A stretch of 64,000 nucleotides of DNA from JALQUO01 sp964529685. Its GTDB lineage: Bacteria; Pseudomonadota; Alphaproteobacteria; Rickettsiales; Midichloriaceae. This document shows, piece by piece, positions 35,769-43,955 of the stretch (positions within the stretch are counted from its first letter, which is position 1; every line of letters starts with the position of its first letter). Under the pieces are notes generated by a model. The model worked only from the letters and a program-made list of their open reading frames with translations, searched no databases and was not told where the DNA came from. A program made the position numbers and the translations under genes. Location of the stretch: contig CAZGZC010000002.1 in NCBI GenBank assembly GCA_964529685.1, positions 124,001-188,000 of the forward strand, read 5' to 3'.

Positions 35769-36458
35769 TTATAACACTAAACGTGAACCAAATCTTCTCT
35801 TCCTTGAGCTGAAATCATCAACTGCAAGCTTCAAAGCTGCTTCATCAAAATCTGGCCAGAGAGTCTTTGTGAAATAAAGCTCAGAATATGCTATCTCCCA
35901 AAGAAGAAAATTACTAATTCTCATTTCACCGCTAGTTCTAATCAATAGATCTGGATCCGGTATATTGTGAGGATTTATAGCTATTTTAAATGCATCTTCA
36001 TATGGTAGATTCATTTCATGAGCCACTTGAGCAGCTCTCATAATCTCATGTCGTGATCCGTAGCTAATTGCAATCTGGACCAATAGCTCAGTATTTTTAC
36101 TAGAGCTCTCCTCCAATTTTTTCATTAAACTAATAATATTAGCCTTAATGCGATCCCTATCTCCTATAAACATTACTCTTATATTCTCTTTAATTATCTC
36201 CTTGACCTGACCTAAAATTGCTTCTCTGAATATCTCCATTATAATATCAATTTCTTCATTAGGTCTATTCCAATTCTCAAGTGAAAATGCATAGAGAGTG
36301 AGATATTTTATTCCAATTTGGGCACAATTTCTAATTATATTTTCAGCTGCTTCAGCACCTTTCCTATAAGCTTTATCTATATCAATATTATTTTGCAGAG
36401 CCCATCTATTATTACCATCCATTATTATTGCTATATGCTGAGGTAAATTTCTTTTCAC
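35769..36458 (-). CDS. uppS: Isoprenyl transferase (undecaprenyl diphosphate synthase)
   Basis: Makes the C55 lipid carrier for peptidoglycan. The 229-residue protein has the cis-prenyltransferase signature AIIMDGNNRWALQNN (active-site Asp near residue 14), RKGAEAAENII, YLTLYAFSLENWNRP, and LLIRTSGEMRISNFLLWEIAYSE. It is directly downstream of the tsf fragment. The classic neighbours pyrH and frr are missing, and cdsA is at 28.6 kb. Confidence 0.95.
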   Translation of the reverse strand: MKRNLPQHIAIIMDGNNRWALQNNIDIDKAYRKGAEAAENIIRNCAQIGIKYLTLYAFSLENWNRPNEEIDIIMEIFREAILGQVKEIIKENIRVMFIGDRDRIKANIISLMKKLEESSSKNTELLVQIAISYGSRHEIMRAAQVAHEMNLPYEDAFKIAINPHNIPDPDLLIRTSGEMRISNFLLWEIAYSELYFTKTLWPDFDEAALKLAVDDFSSRKRRFGSRLVL

Positions 36459-36523
36459 AACTAATTTTTTCTTGTGATTTTATAACTATCTGTAAAAAAC
36501 TTATAGAGATCTTTTATGCTAAT

Positions 36524-36880
36524 TTAAATGATTTTGCTAATTATCCTCAGAGCCCTCTCTGTCTTACCTGAAGCTTGAGCTTGTTCTGTAAGAATTCTTT
36601 TTTCATTATCGACTTTAGATTGATCTAGACTATTGATATCAAGAGCCTCAGGCTTAGCTGCTGCTACATGCATACCTATCTGTCTTGCTAATATTTGTAT
36701 TTTCTCAGCAGGCACAACTTTATCACTCTCAATCGCTACTGCAGCTCCAATCTTACCGCAACATCCACTAACAGCATTGTGTATATAGAAATTAACTAAA
36801 CCTTCCCCTTTAACCGTTAAAGAGCCAACTCTAGCTAGTTTTATATTTTCACCCAGAGTTCCTATACTCTCTAATATCAT
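36524..36880 (-). pseudogene. Truncated tsf fragment (EF-Ts internal segment duplicate)
   Basis: A 118-residue open frame starting at an internal Met (MILESIGTLGENIK), identical to tsf over most of its length, but with a foreign end RALRIISKII. It lacks the N-terminal UBA-like domain that binds EF-Tu and the C-terminal coiled-coil region, so it should not act as EF-Ts. The copied block is 36555-36900. Whether it is translated is unknown; no clear ribosome-binding site is seen. Confidence 0.88.
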
Positions 36881-36900
36881 TTCTGAGAACTTTAAGTTGA
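36555..36900. repeat. tsf duplication, exact 346-bp direct repeat, copy 1
   Basis: Identical by eye to 37082-37427 (offset 527 bp), an internal part of tsf. The copy ends at 36900, and the tsf stop codon is 36903-36901, so the extra copy begins immediately after the tsf stop on the coding strand. Perfect identity indicates a recent event or ongoing conversion. Confidence 0.95.
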
Positions 36901-37755
36901 TTAAGCTCCCAAAGCAAATCTTAGATATCCTGTAAGCTTTAAATTACAACCTAATTCCTTTCCGAGATCCGAAATTACTTCTCTAATTTTCTTATCTGGA
37001 TTTATGACAAAAGCTTGCTCTAATAAAACTACTTCCTCATAGAATTTACGAATTCTACCTTCAATCATCTTTGCAATTACACTCTCTGTCTTACCTGAAG
37101 CTTGAGCTTGTTCTGTAAGAATTCTTTTTTCATTATCGACTTTAGATTGATCTAGACTATTGATATCAAGAGCCTCAGGCTTAGCTGCTGCTACATGCAT
37201 ACCTATCTGTCTTGCTAATATTTGTATTTTCTCAGCAGGCACAACTTTATCACTCTCAATCGCTACTGCAGCTCCAATCTTACCGCAACATCCACTAACA
37301 GCATTGTGTATATAGAAATTAACTAAACCTTCCCCTTTAACCGTTAAAGAGCCAACTCTAGCTAGTTTTATATTTTCACCCAGAGTTCCTATACTCTCTA
37401 ATATCATTTCTGAGAACTTTAAGTTGAGAGACTGAATATCAGCATGAGATTTTAGAGCTTCATTAGCTATATCAGTTGCAAGAGCTACAAACTTCTCATT
37501 CTTAGCTACAAAATCTGTTTCTGAGTTAAGCTCTACTAAAGTAACTGACTTTTCTGTAGCAGCCGCAGCTATAATTCCATCTCCAGTTACACGATCACTT
37601 TTCTTATTTGCATTACTTAGACCTTTTTTTCTAAGCCACTCTTTAGCTACTTCAAGATCACCAGCTGTTTCTGAAAGGGCTTTTTTACAGTCCATCATAC
37701 CTACACCAGTAACTTCACGTAATGCCTTTACAAGGCTAGCACTTATTTCTGTCAT
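36901..37755 (-). CDS. tsf: Elongation factor Ts
   Basis: Recycles EF-Tu-GDP. The 284-residue protein starts MTEISASLVKALREVTGVGMMDCKKAL, with the N-terminal UBA-like domain, then SVTLVELNSETDFVAKNE (EF-Tu contact region), and continues through a core to VISDLGKELGCNLKL. Length is typical. rpsB, its normal upstream partner, is absent; yajC is upstream on the same strand instead. A second partial copy lies directly downstream. Confidence 0.96.
   Translation of the reverse strand: MTEISASLVKALREVTGVGMMDCKKALSETAGDLEVAKEWLRKKGLSNANKKSDRVTGDGIIAAAATEKSVTLVELNSETDFVAKNEKFVALATDIANEALKSHADIQSLNLKFSEMILESIGTLGENIKLARVGSLTVKGEGLVNFYIHNAVSGCCGKIGAAVAIESDKVVPAEKIQILARQIGMHVAAAKPEALDINSLDQSKVDNEKRILTEQAQASGKTESVIAKMIEGRIRKFYEEVVLLEQAFVINPDKKIREVISDLGKELGCNLKLTGYLRFALGA
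37082..37427. repeat. tsf duplication, exact 346-bp direct repeat, copy 2 (in the intact gene)
   Basis: The original copy inside tsf, encoding roughly codons 110-225. Identical by eye to 36555-36900. The 181 bases between copies are the end of tsf. Confidence 0.95.
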
Positions 37756-37795
37756 ATAAAAAAATTATTTTTGATTCAAAAGGAATATATCATAT

Positions 37796-38266
37796 TTATT
37801 CAGCTTTATCCTTAACCTTTTTTAAAGTAATTTTTTTCTTTTTATCTTCTTTTACTTCTTCTTTTGTAGCATCCTTTCTTGAGATGAAATCAGCTATATA
37901 ATGTTTATTGATCTTTACTTTTACATCCTTAGCTATTTCAATTATAAATTGATCACCTTCAGTCGGTAAGCTAATAATTGTGCCGATAATACCACCGGCA
38001 GTTACTACTTCATCCCCACGTGCCATTGAATTCATTTTTGTCTGATGTTCCTTATTCTTTTTCTGCTGCGGACGTATAACTAGAAAATAAAATACGGCAA
38101 TAATGAGAATAAAAGGCATAAAACTCGAAAGTGAGCTACCAATAGTGCTACTAGTGTCTGCAGCGTGAGCTGTATTACCTATAAGTTGAAAAAAATTATC
38201 AATCATATTTAACATTTTTTTAGTTAGATTTTTTAGCAACATATCACTTTCAACATTTGTCTGCAA
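37796..38266 (-). CDS. yajC: Sec translocon accessory protein YajC
   Basis: Inner-membrane partner of SecDF. The 156-residue protein has one membrane segment (about 48-66, MPFILIIAVFYFLVIRPQQ) with the signature FLVIRPQQKKNKEHQ, and the conserved GDEVVTAGGIIGTI block. The N-terminus is uncertain, as internal Met codons give shorter forms; one, MIDNFFQLIGNTAHAAD, resembles a usual alphaproteobacterial start. It has a Lys-rich C-terminal tail. tsf follows downstream. Confidence 0.94.
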   Translation of the reverse strand: MQTNVESDMLLKNLTKKMLNMIDNFFQLIGNTAHAADTSSTIGSSLSSFMPFILIIAVFYFLVIRPQQKKNKEHQTKMNSMARGDEVVTAGGIIGTIISLPTEGDQFIIEIAKDVKVKINKHYIADFISRKDATKEEVKEDKKKKITLKKVKDKAE

Positions 38267-38329
38267 GATTGCTTATTTAGATGATTCAAAATCAAGAATA
38301 ACAAAAATTAAACAACTTTAAATTAGTAC

Positions 38330-38359
38330 TTGACAACCTAGAAGTATAGGTGTTACTAT
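38330..38359 (+). promoter_or_regulatory. Candidate sigma-70-type promoter for the gene at 38418
   Basis: TTGACA (38330-38335), a perfect -35, is followed 18 bases later by TACTAT (38354-38359). The start would be about 50 bases before the ATG at 38418. Consensus match only. Confidence 0.55.
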
Positions 38360-38417
38360 GAAAATATAGAGAATAATACAGCTTAAAATATAACCAATCT
38401 GACGGATAAACAGATTA

Positions 38418-39812
38418 ATGATGATGAACAATATGCAAAGCAAAGAACAATTACTTAAATTTCCAAGTTATGAACCTTCAAAGATATCAGTTAAAGCAAA
38501 AGAATCTTTAGTTAGTCAACTTGAAAACTCTAAAATATCATTTGATCCAGAAGAGATTTCTCAACTCACAACAGTTCTTGAGGCTCTTGATATAATTACA
38601 ACAGTTCTTGAGGCTCTTGATATAATTGTAAATGGTACTCAGCCGTTTTATCCAATAGATAAAGATGTAGAACCAATAAACCAAACAACGATAGAGAAAA
38701 ATATCCAAGGAAATAGAACACTAGCAACAGTTTTAAAAGCCATTAAAGAAAAAGAAACTCAAGTCATAGACTTAAACAATGTTTTTCGTAAAAGCATTAT
38801 AGACATATCACAGAAAGTAGTTGGAACAATACATAGTGATAGTCCAGCAAAAATACTGAAGGAAGCACCCAAAAAACTAGATGTTTTCCAAACTGAGCTA
38901 GAGAGAATAAAAGCTGCAAAAAAAGCTTTTCAAGACTTTAATGATTCATTAAAAAAGTTAAGTAAAGAGCAAGAAGCACTACAAAATGAATATAAGAAGT
39001 TAGAAGCTGCAGGAGTAAAGATAGTTAAAACTGAAGAGCGAAAATTCTTACAAGAGATAATAAAAACTGCAATATTAGCTCAAATGAATAGTCAAGAGCT
39101 TAATTATCAGCAGTTTGCAATTCAGAGAAAAGATAATACAAAGCTAACTGACGCTCAAATAAGAGAATTAGTAGCTATTGGGAAAGCATTTGCTGTTGAA
39201 CCTAATCGAGAATCAAGATTATCACAAAATATAGAAGGATTAAAAGATGCGGTAGAAACTGAAGTTAACAAAGGATTATCAGCACAAGTTTGGAGAGATG
39301 TTAAAGCAATTCCAGAGACAGTTGAAAGACAATATGCCAACTGGAAAGGTATTAAAAATGGTGCTAGTGCTCTTGATAAAGAAGCAAATTTTAAATTTGC
39401 TAATTCTGCTATTGAACTTCAATACAAAGAGAATAAATTTAGTTTTAAACTTAAAGAAGATGTAGAACTTACACCTGAGCAAAAGAACATAGCTGAACAA
39501 TTATTATCTAATGCAAACAATCGTTTAAACACTTTAAGACAATCAAAAAATTTTAATCTTGAAAGTAAATTCAACATAATGCTTCACGGCATAGAAACTT
39601 CTACAAAGGTACAAAATTTATGGCAGAAGATTGTAGAAACTATTAAGCATTTCTCTGAAAAGAAATTTGGAATTAAGTTTAATAAGTCAGTTGATAATTT
39701 ACTGGATCTCTCTAATAAGCAAAATAGAAGTGCTAAAGCTGTTCCACTAGATAAGTTCTCTAAACAATTACAAAAAGAATCCAAAGAACCTCAACAGGTA
39801 AGAAGTATGTAA
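38418..39812 (+). CDS. Hypothetical coiled-coil protein with a 10-residue tandem repeat
   Basis: The 464-residue protein is not recognised. It has no signal peptide, long Lys/Glu-rich helical stretches (about 140-200 and 300-360) that look like coiled coils, and an N-terminal tandem duplication of TTVLEALDII (codons about 51-70). The 30-bp repeat is perfect. A predicted soluble scaffold or secreted effector is possible, but no evidence decides. It has its own candidate promoter and lies between divergent yajC and convergent kdsB. Confidence 0.68.
   Translation: MMMNNMQSKEQLLKFPSYEPSKISVKAKESLVSQLENSKISFDPEEISQLTTVLEALDIITTVLEALDIIVNGTQPFYPIDKDVEPINQTTIEKNIQGNRTLATVLKAIKEKETQVIDLNNVFRKSIIDISQKVVGTIHSDSPAKILKEAPKKLDVFQTELERIKAAKKAFQDFNDSLKKLSKEQEALQNEYKKLEAAGVKIVKTEERKFLQEIIKTAILAQMNSQELNYQQFAIQRKDNTKLTDAQIRELVAIGKAFAVEPNRESRLSQNIEGLKDAVETEVNKGLSAQVWRDVKAIPETVERQYANWKGIKNGASALDKEANFKFANSAIELQYKENKFSFKLKEDVELTPEQKNIAEQLLSNANNRLNTLRQSKNFNLESKFNIMLHGIETSTKVQNLWQKIVETIKHFSEKKFGIKFNKSVDNLLDLSNKQNRSAKAVPLDKFSKQLQKESKEPQQVRSM
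38568..38627. repeat. Perfect 30-bp in-frame tandem repeat
   Basis: Two identical 30-base units (38568-38597 and 38598-38627) encode TTVLEALDII twice. The absence of differences suggests a young duplication. Confidence 0.95.
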
Positions 39813-39837
39813 TTACTAATCTGCTTAAACTATATAG

Positions 39838-39984
39838 ATGACATTGGGGTATAATGAAAATACCAATCACTATATCAGTCAGCAAAATCCCTTTTGCAAT
39901 GTTGAAAACGATATCGAAACTGATATCTCTAGAAAACATCCCAAGAGAGATTATTATAAGAGTTGGCTAAACATAATAACTTAG
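39838..39984 (+). CDS. Small hypothetical open reading frame
   Basis: A 48-codon frame starts MTLGYNENTNHYISQQNP and ends RDYYKSWLNIIT. It is hydrophilic and lies 25 bases after the coiled-coil gene. It has no visible ribosome-binding site and no known match, so it may be a fragment or a chance frame. Confidence 0.25.
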   Translation: MTLGYNENTNHYISQQNPFCNVENDIETDISRKHPKRDYYKSWLNIIT

Positions 39985-40071
39985 GAGTTACTCTATGGCT
40001 TTTTATTAACAATCCTCAGCAATGCTTTTCATAGCTGGGAAAAAGTGATGAAATTTATTATCAGTCACTGT

Positions 40072-40818
40072 TTAAATAGATAAACTTAAAATAAGTCGTC
40101 TCAGATCTTCTGGAGAATCAAGTGAAATAACGTGATCATCAACAAAGACACAACCAATTTTTAGTTTATTCTCTAATGCTCTCAGCTGCTCAAGTCTCTC
40201 TTCAAGCTCTAGTCTAGATTGAGGAAACGAAATAAATTTCTCAAGTGCTTTAGCTCTATAGGCATAGATTCCTATATGCTTATAAACTGATTTTGGATAT
40301 ACTTGAGAAGTACGTGTAAAATAGAGTGCATTCATTACATCTCCAGGCTGCAGATCATCTACTCCTGCGTGACTTACAATAGCACTCACATTGTTAATAT
40401 CAGCTTTTTCTGCATCATCACTAAAAGTTGTAATAGCAGACATTATATCAAACTTTTTCTCAGAATCATTCAACAATGCATCAACTGTAAGTTTAATCGT
40501 GCTTGGTTGTATCTTAGGCATATCACCTTGAAGGTTAACTATAACCTCATAATTTGAAAGAGATTTAGATGCTACGTAAACTCTATCAGTACCAGTTGGT
40601 ATCTCTGGATCAGTTAAAATATATTTATAACCATACTTCTCACATAGTGTGGCTAACTCGTAACAATCACAAGCTATGTATAGATCGCCAGCATTAGAGT
40701 TTTTAGCTTGCTCAGCGCAAGATATAAGCATCGGTTTACCGTCAATTTCAATAAGAGGTTTTCTACTTAATCTCGTTGAACCAATTCTTGATGGGATAAT
40801 TATAGCTACTTTATTCAT
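40072..40818 (-). CDS. kdsB: 3-deoxy-manno-octulosonate cytidylyltransferase
   Basis: Activates Kdo as CMP-Kdo for lipopolysaccharide. The 248-residue protein has the KdsB features: PSRIGSTRLSRKPL (nucleotide loop), TGTDRVYVAS, VNLQGDMPKI, and KHIGIYAYRAKALEKFISFPQSRLELEERLEQLRALE. Its presence suggests that LPS with Kdo may still be made. It overlaps gmk by eight bases. Confidence 0.94.
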   Translation of the reverse strand: MNKVAIIIPSRIGSTRLSRKPLIEIDGKPMLISCAEQAKNSNAGDLYIACDCYELATLCEKYGYKYILTDPEIPTGTDRVYVASKSLSNYEVIVNLQGDMPKIQPSTIKLTVDALLNDSEKKFDIMSAITTFSDDAEKADINNVSAIVSHAGVDDLQPGDVMNALYFTRTSQVYPKSVYKHIGIYAYRAKALEKFISFPQSRLELEERLEQLRALENKLKIGCVFVDDHVISLDSPEDLRRLILSLSI

Positions 40819-41488
40819 CGTCGTTTAATATTTCATTTAATTCTTCTCTCAAAAGGTCGCCAACAAAGTTAGCAAGGCCAAGTCTTCTTTTCTTCTTTAG
40901 CCTCTCAGCTCTCAGGATTGCATATAGCTTCTCAACACTCTCATCTAGGTTGCGATTTATTATATGATAATCATACTCATGCCAATGGCTCAGCTCAAAG
41001 TTTACATGATCCATTCTTTTATTAATTGTATCTAGACAGTCAGTATTACGGAGCTGCAACCTATTTATTAACTCTTTTTTTGTTGGTGGTAGTATAAAAA
41101 TACTAGCTACATCTTCTCTATCTGAACTAACAAGCTGCCTATGACCCTGCCACTCTATATCAAAAATTACGTCTTCTCCAGAATTTAATAATTCTTCAAC
41201 CTGAGCGCGAGGTGTGCCATAGAAATTACCAAATACCTCAGCATATTCAAGCATTTCTCCATATACCACCATAGCTTTGAACTGATCCTGTGATACGAAA
41301 TGGTAATCCACTCCGTCTTGCTCACCAGGTCTCATTTGTCTAGTTGTAATTGACACTGACCAATGAACATGTTGATCTACCTTCATTAACTTACGTGCCA
41401 TTGTTGTCTTGCCAGCTCCAGACGGAGCAGAGAGGACAAACATTAATCCTCTTCTTTTTATATTTTCTTGTACCACAGATTTTTTCAT
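40811..41488 (-). CDS. gmk: Guanylate kinase
   Basis: Phosphorylates GMP to GDP. The 225-residue protein has the P-loop SAPSGAGKTTMARKL, the GMP-binding blocks TTRQMRPGEQDGVDYHFV and YGTPRAQVEELL, and FDIEWQGHRQL. Slightly longer than usual at the C-terminus. It is read with kdsB, overlapping by eight bases. Confidence 0.96.
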   Translation of the reverse strand: MKKSVVQENIKRRGLMFVLSAPSGAGKTTMARKLMKVDQHVHWSVSITTRQMRPGEQDGVDYHFVSQDQFKAMVVYGEMLEYAEVFGNFYGTPRAQVEELLNSGEDVIFDIEWQGHRQLVSSDREDVASIFILPPTKKELINRLQLRNTDCLDTINKRMDHVNFELSHWHEYDYHIINRNLDESVEKLYAILRAERLKKKRRLGLANFVGDLLREELNEILNDDE

Positions 41489-41652
41489 TGTTTTTACAAA
41501 TTATATGCACTCTTGTCAAAGACAAACGAGTGATAGTTTAATAAAAATAATTCTTGACAATGCAATTTTGCTATGTTTTACTTGCTATAGATTGCAATAT
41601 TTATAACATAAATATGAGTTATGATTTGCTTTGTTAACAAATAAAAACGCAA

Positions 41653-42642
41653 ATGCTAAGAAAAATACAAGAAAAGTTTTACAAAATTATTACGCCTTCA
41701 GAAGGGGCCTATCCTTTGGCTGATAGAGCCCTCGGATTAATACCATTAGGCGTTAGCTTAGGTATTTCTGCATGGGATGCTCAGACTGCTGATACTGACT
41801 ACAAACCATTTGCTAAACCTTATTCAAAGACTGGTTTACCTTTGGTGCTTGGTTTATACGGTCTAACACAGTTAGGACTAACACATGTTCAGGATAAAAT
41901 TGAGCAAATTGAAAATACAACTGCAAAGGGATTTGCTGATTTCTTTGTTGGTCTATTTGATACATGGAATAACGTGCCTATATATGCGTATGGATACAAT
42001 ATGCTATCAGAGAAATGGAACACAAATTATGTTTTTAGTATTAGGTATTTACCAAAACTTATAAGTACAATTGAAAATGATATTAAAGCTCTAGTTAAAG
42101 GTGAAGGAGAATTTGGATTAACATCATGGGATGGAACTGTAGCAACTATTGCTGGGTATGCTGCTAAAAATCTTGCGGTGCAGCTGTCGAATTCTTTGCA
42201 GGATTCTAATGGTGGAGGAAATCCTAAGGCTACTTTCGCCTCAGCTGTACTTAGCGGTGCAGTCAATGCCAGTGCATATAAAGTATTCACTGGTCTATTA
42301 AATCCTTTTGCTCATGATCATAATTTCATGGAATATGTTGTAGATTCCATTGCTCAAGAAGCTATGTATGAAACGCAATTGCTTCCGTTTTTACAAACAA
42401 AGTTTGACGATAATAATAGTATATTTCGTAAGAATTCAGCTCTTGGTGGTGCATTGCTATCTATTGTGTCTGTAGAAACACTCTTGTACTTATTTAAGCA
42501 GATGGAAAAAGTATTAGATCATTCAACTCAGTATATTAAGAATAATCTAGAAAATCCTGAGCTAGGCTATACTAGAGGCATTCATTATATTGATGGACTA
42601 AACAATACTGAAATTTCTTCAGCACATGAGGAAAGTCTTTAG
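41653..42642 (+). CDS. Hypothetical protein, possibly membrane-active
   Basis: The 329-residue protein is not recognised. It starts MLRKIQEKFYKIITPSEG and contains several moderately hydrophobic Gly/Ala-rich segments (about 28-42, 60-75, 193-215 and 263-285) with few strongly charged residues. It may associate with membranes. It has no signal peptide. Its C-terminal coding part and following intergenic DNA appear as a decayed copy at 42795-43030, before the csp gene. Confidence 0.65.
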   Translation: MLRKIQEKFYKIITPSEGAYPLADRALGLIPLGVSLGISAWDAQTADTDYKPFAKPYSKTGLPLVLGLYGLTQLGLTHVQDKIEQIENTTAKGFADFFVGLFDTWNNVPIYAYGYNMLSEKWNTNYVFSIRYLPKLISTIENDIKALVKGEGEFGLTSWDGTVATIAGYAAKNLAVQLSNSLQDSNGGGNPKATFASAVLSGAVNASAYKVFTGLLNPFAHDHNFMEYVVDSIAQEAMYETQLLPFLQTKFDDNNSIFRKNSALGGALLSIVSVETLLYLFKQMEKVLDHSTQYIKNNLENPELGYTRGIHYIDGLNNTEISSAHEESL

Positions 42643-42770
42643 TTCTTGATTCTTCGACGTTAATTAACACGTTGAGTTTTATTTCTTCTCATAATAAAAA
42701 TCTTGGGTCTCTGACCTAATTTAAATCTCATTACTCTTAATTAAATTTAAATAAATGCAAAAAATGCAAA
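42631..42770. repeat. Diverged direct repeat, copy 1 (3' flank of hypothetical gene)
   Basis: This copy resembles 42868-43032, with shared blocks TTTTATTTCTTCT, AATAATAAA-like, GGTC...GACC and TTAAATAAATGCAAA. It includes an ATG-CAA start like that of csp. It forms the upstream end of a duplicated unit running from the C-terminal part of the hypothetical gene at 41653 to the csp start. No intact gene lies in the 383 bases from 42643 to 43025. Confidence 0.75.
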
Positions 42771-42794
42771 AAAAGATTTGAGCAAGCGCAAGAA

Positions 42795-43032
42795 AACTGA
42801 AAAAGGATTTGATCATACAGTAGAACAATTTGAAAAAGGAGTTGACTATATATAAGCAAGCTAGGCAGTGAAGATTTTTGATTCTTGACTTCTTAACGTA
42901 ATTTGTATATAATTATGTCGCTGGGTTTTATTTCTTCTAATAATAAAGTTTTTGGTCATTGACCTTTTTACTATTTCTAGTCTTATTACTCTCAATTAAA
43001 TAAATTTAAATTTAAATAAAAAATAATGCAAA
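42795..43032. repeat. Diverged direct repeat, copy 2, with decayed C-terminus of hypothetical gene and csp 5' region
   Basis: The first part translates to FDHTVEQFEKGVDYI before a stop, matching LDHSTQYI...GIHYID at the end of the gene at 41653. The second part is the csp leader, with hairpin GGTCATTGACC (42954-42964) and five Ts behind it. Copy 1 has GGTCTCTGACC at the same place, so this stem survived in both copies. Confidence 0.7.
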
Positions 43033-43235
43033 CCGGTACTGTAAAATGGTTTAATGAAACAAAGGGTTATGGCTTTATCAAACCTGACAATAGCGAACCA
43101 GACGTCTTCGTACATATTAGCGCACTAGAAGAAGCGGGGTTAAATAACTTACAAGAAGGACAAAAAGTTAGCTTTGAGATTACTGCAAACAAAGGAAAAA
43201 AATCTGCTAATAAACTGAAGCTTCTTAAAAATTGA
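43026..43235 (+). CDS. cspA: Cold-shock domain protein
   Basis: A 69-residue single-stranded nucleic-acid binder. RNP1 is KGYGFI (residues 14-19) and RNP2 VFVHIS, within the usual GTVKWFNETKG start and QKVSFEITANKG. It follows a long leader that is duplicated upstream and includes a small hairpin, which could be regulatory. The following gene starts inside its stop codon. Confidence 0.96.
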   Translation: MQTGTVKWFNETKGYGFIKPDNSEPDVFVHISALEEAGLNNLQEGQKVSFEITANKGKKSANKLKLLKN

Positions 43236-43942
43236 AGTCTATCTATATCTATAATAATCTGGGAGTTAGTGAGGAATCTCTCAAGCAAACTCTTGGAATG
43301 TTCGAATCCTTTCTGGGAAATTATCAGATCAAAATAATATCAGAGATTACAGCCGAAGACTGGATTCTTGATGCGGCTCTTCTAGTGATGCCTGGCGGTG
43401 CTGATATACCCTATACTAGGAAACTAAATGGCCTAGGTAATGCAATTATAAACAATTATATTAATGCTGGCGGTAAGTATCTTGGAATATGTGCTGGTGC
43501 CTATTATGGTACAAGTGCTATAGAATTTGGAGTTGGAACTAAATTTGAGGTTGTAGGTAGAAGAGAGTTAAAATTATTTAATGGTAAAGCTATAGGACCT
43601 GTCTTTGGCAGGTATTCTGATCTTGATAATAGTGGCGCCATACCTGCTCAAATTACTGTAGATGGGATTGATAATTTCCCAGTATTTTTTAATGGAGGGT
43701 GTTATTTCTCGACTGGTGATTGTTGCGTCATTGCTACTTACTCCGAGTTGAATTTATCTTCCATTATATCAATAAAAAACAATAGAGTGATTCTGTCTGG
43801 AGTGCATTTTGAGTATAATCCATCAATCTTGGATTGTACTGATAAATATTTATCTGAGATTGCTGAAAAGCTATTGCCATTTGAAAATCAAAGAATCAAA
43901 CTAGTAAAGTACATCTTGAAATTGCTGGATCTTATTCATTAA
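43232..43942 (+). CDS. BPL_N domain protein (class I glutamine amidotransferase-like)
   Basis: The 236-residue protein matches the biotin-protein-ligase N-terminal-like family: VMPGGADIPYTRKLNGLGN, YLGICAGAYYGTSAIEFG with the nucleophile-like Cys at residue 88, and GRRELKLFNGKAIGPVFG. The biochemical role of this domain in bacteria is unknown; it is related to glutamine amidotransferase folds. The start is a TTG at 43232 overlapping the csp stop by four bases, which predicts coupling. The next Met would cut off the first strand. Confidence 0.82.
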   Translation: MKSIYIYNNLGVSEESLKQTLGMFESFLGNYQIKIISEITAEDWILDAALLVMPGGADIPYTRKLNGLGNAIINNYINAGGKYLGICAGAYYGTSAIEFGVGTKFEVVGRRELKLFNGKAIGPVFGRYSDLDNSGAIPAQITVDGIDNFPVFFNGGCYFSTGDCCVIATYSELNLSSIISIKNNRVILSGVHFEYNPSILDCTDKYLSEIAEKLLPFENQRIKLVKYILKLLDLIH

Positions 43943-43955
43943 AAAACTCAAAATT

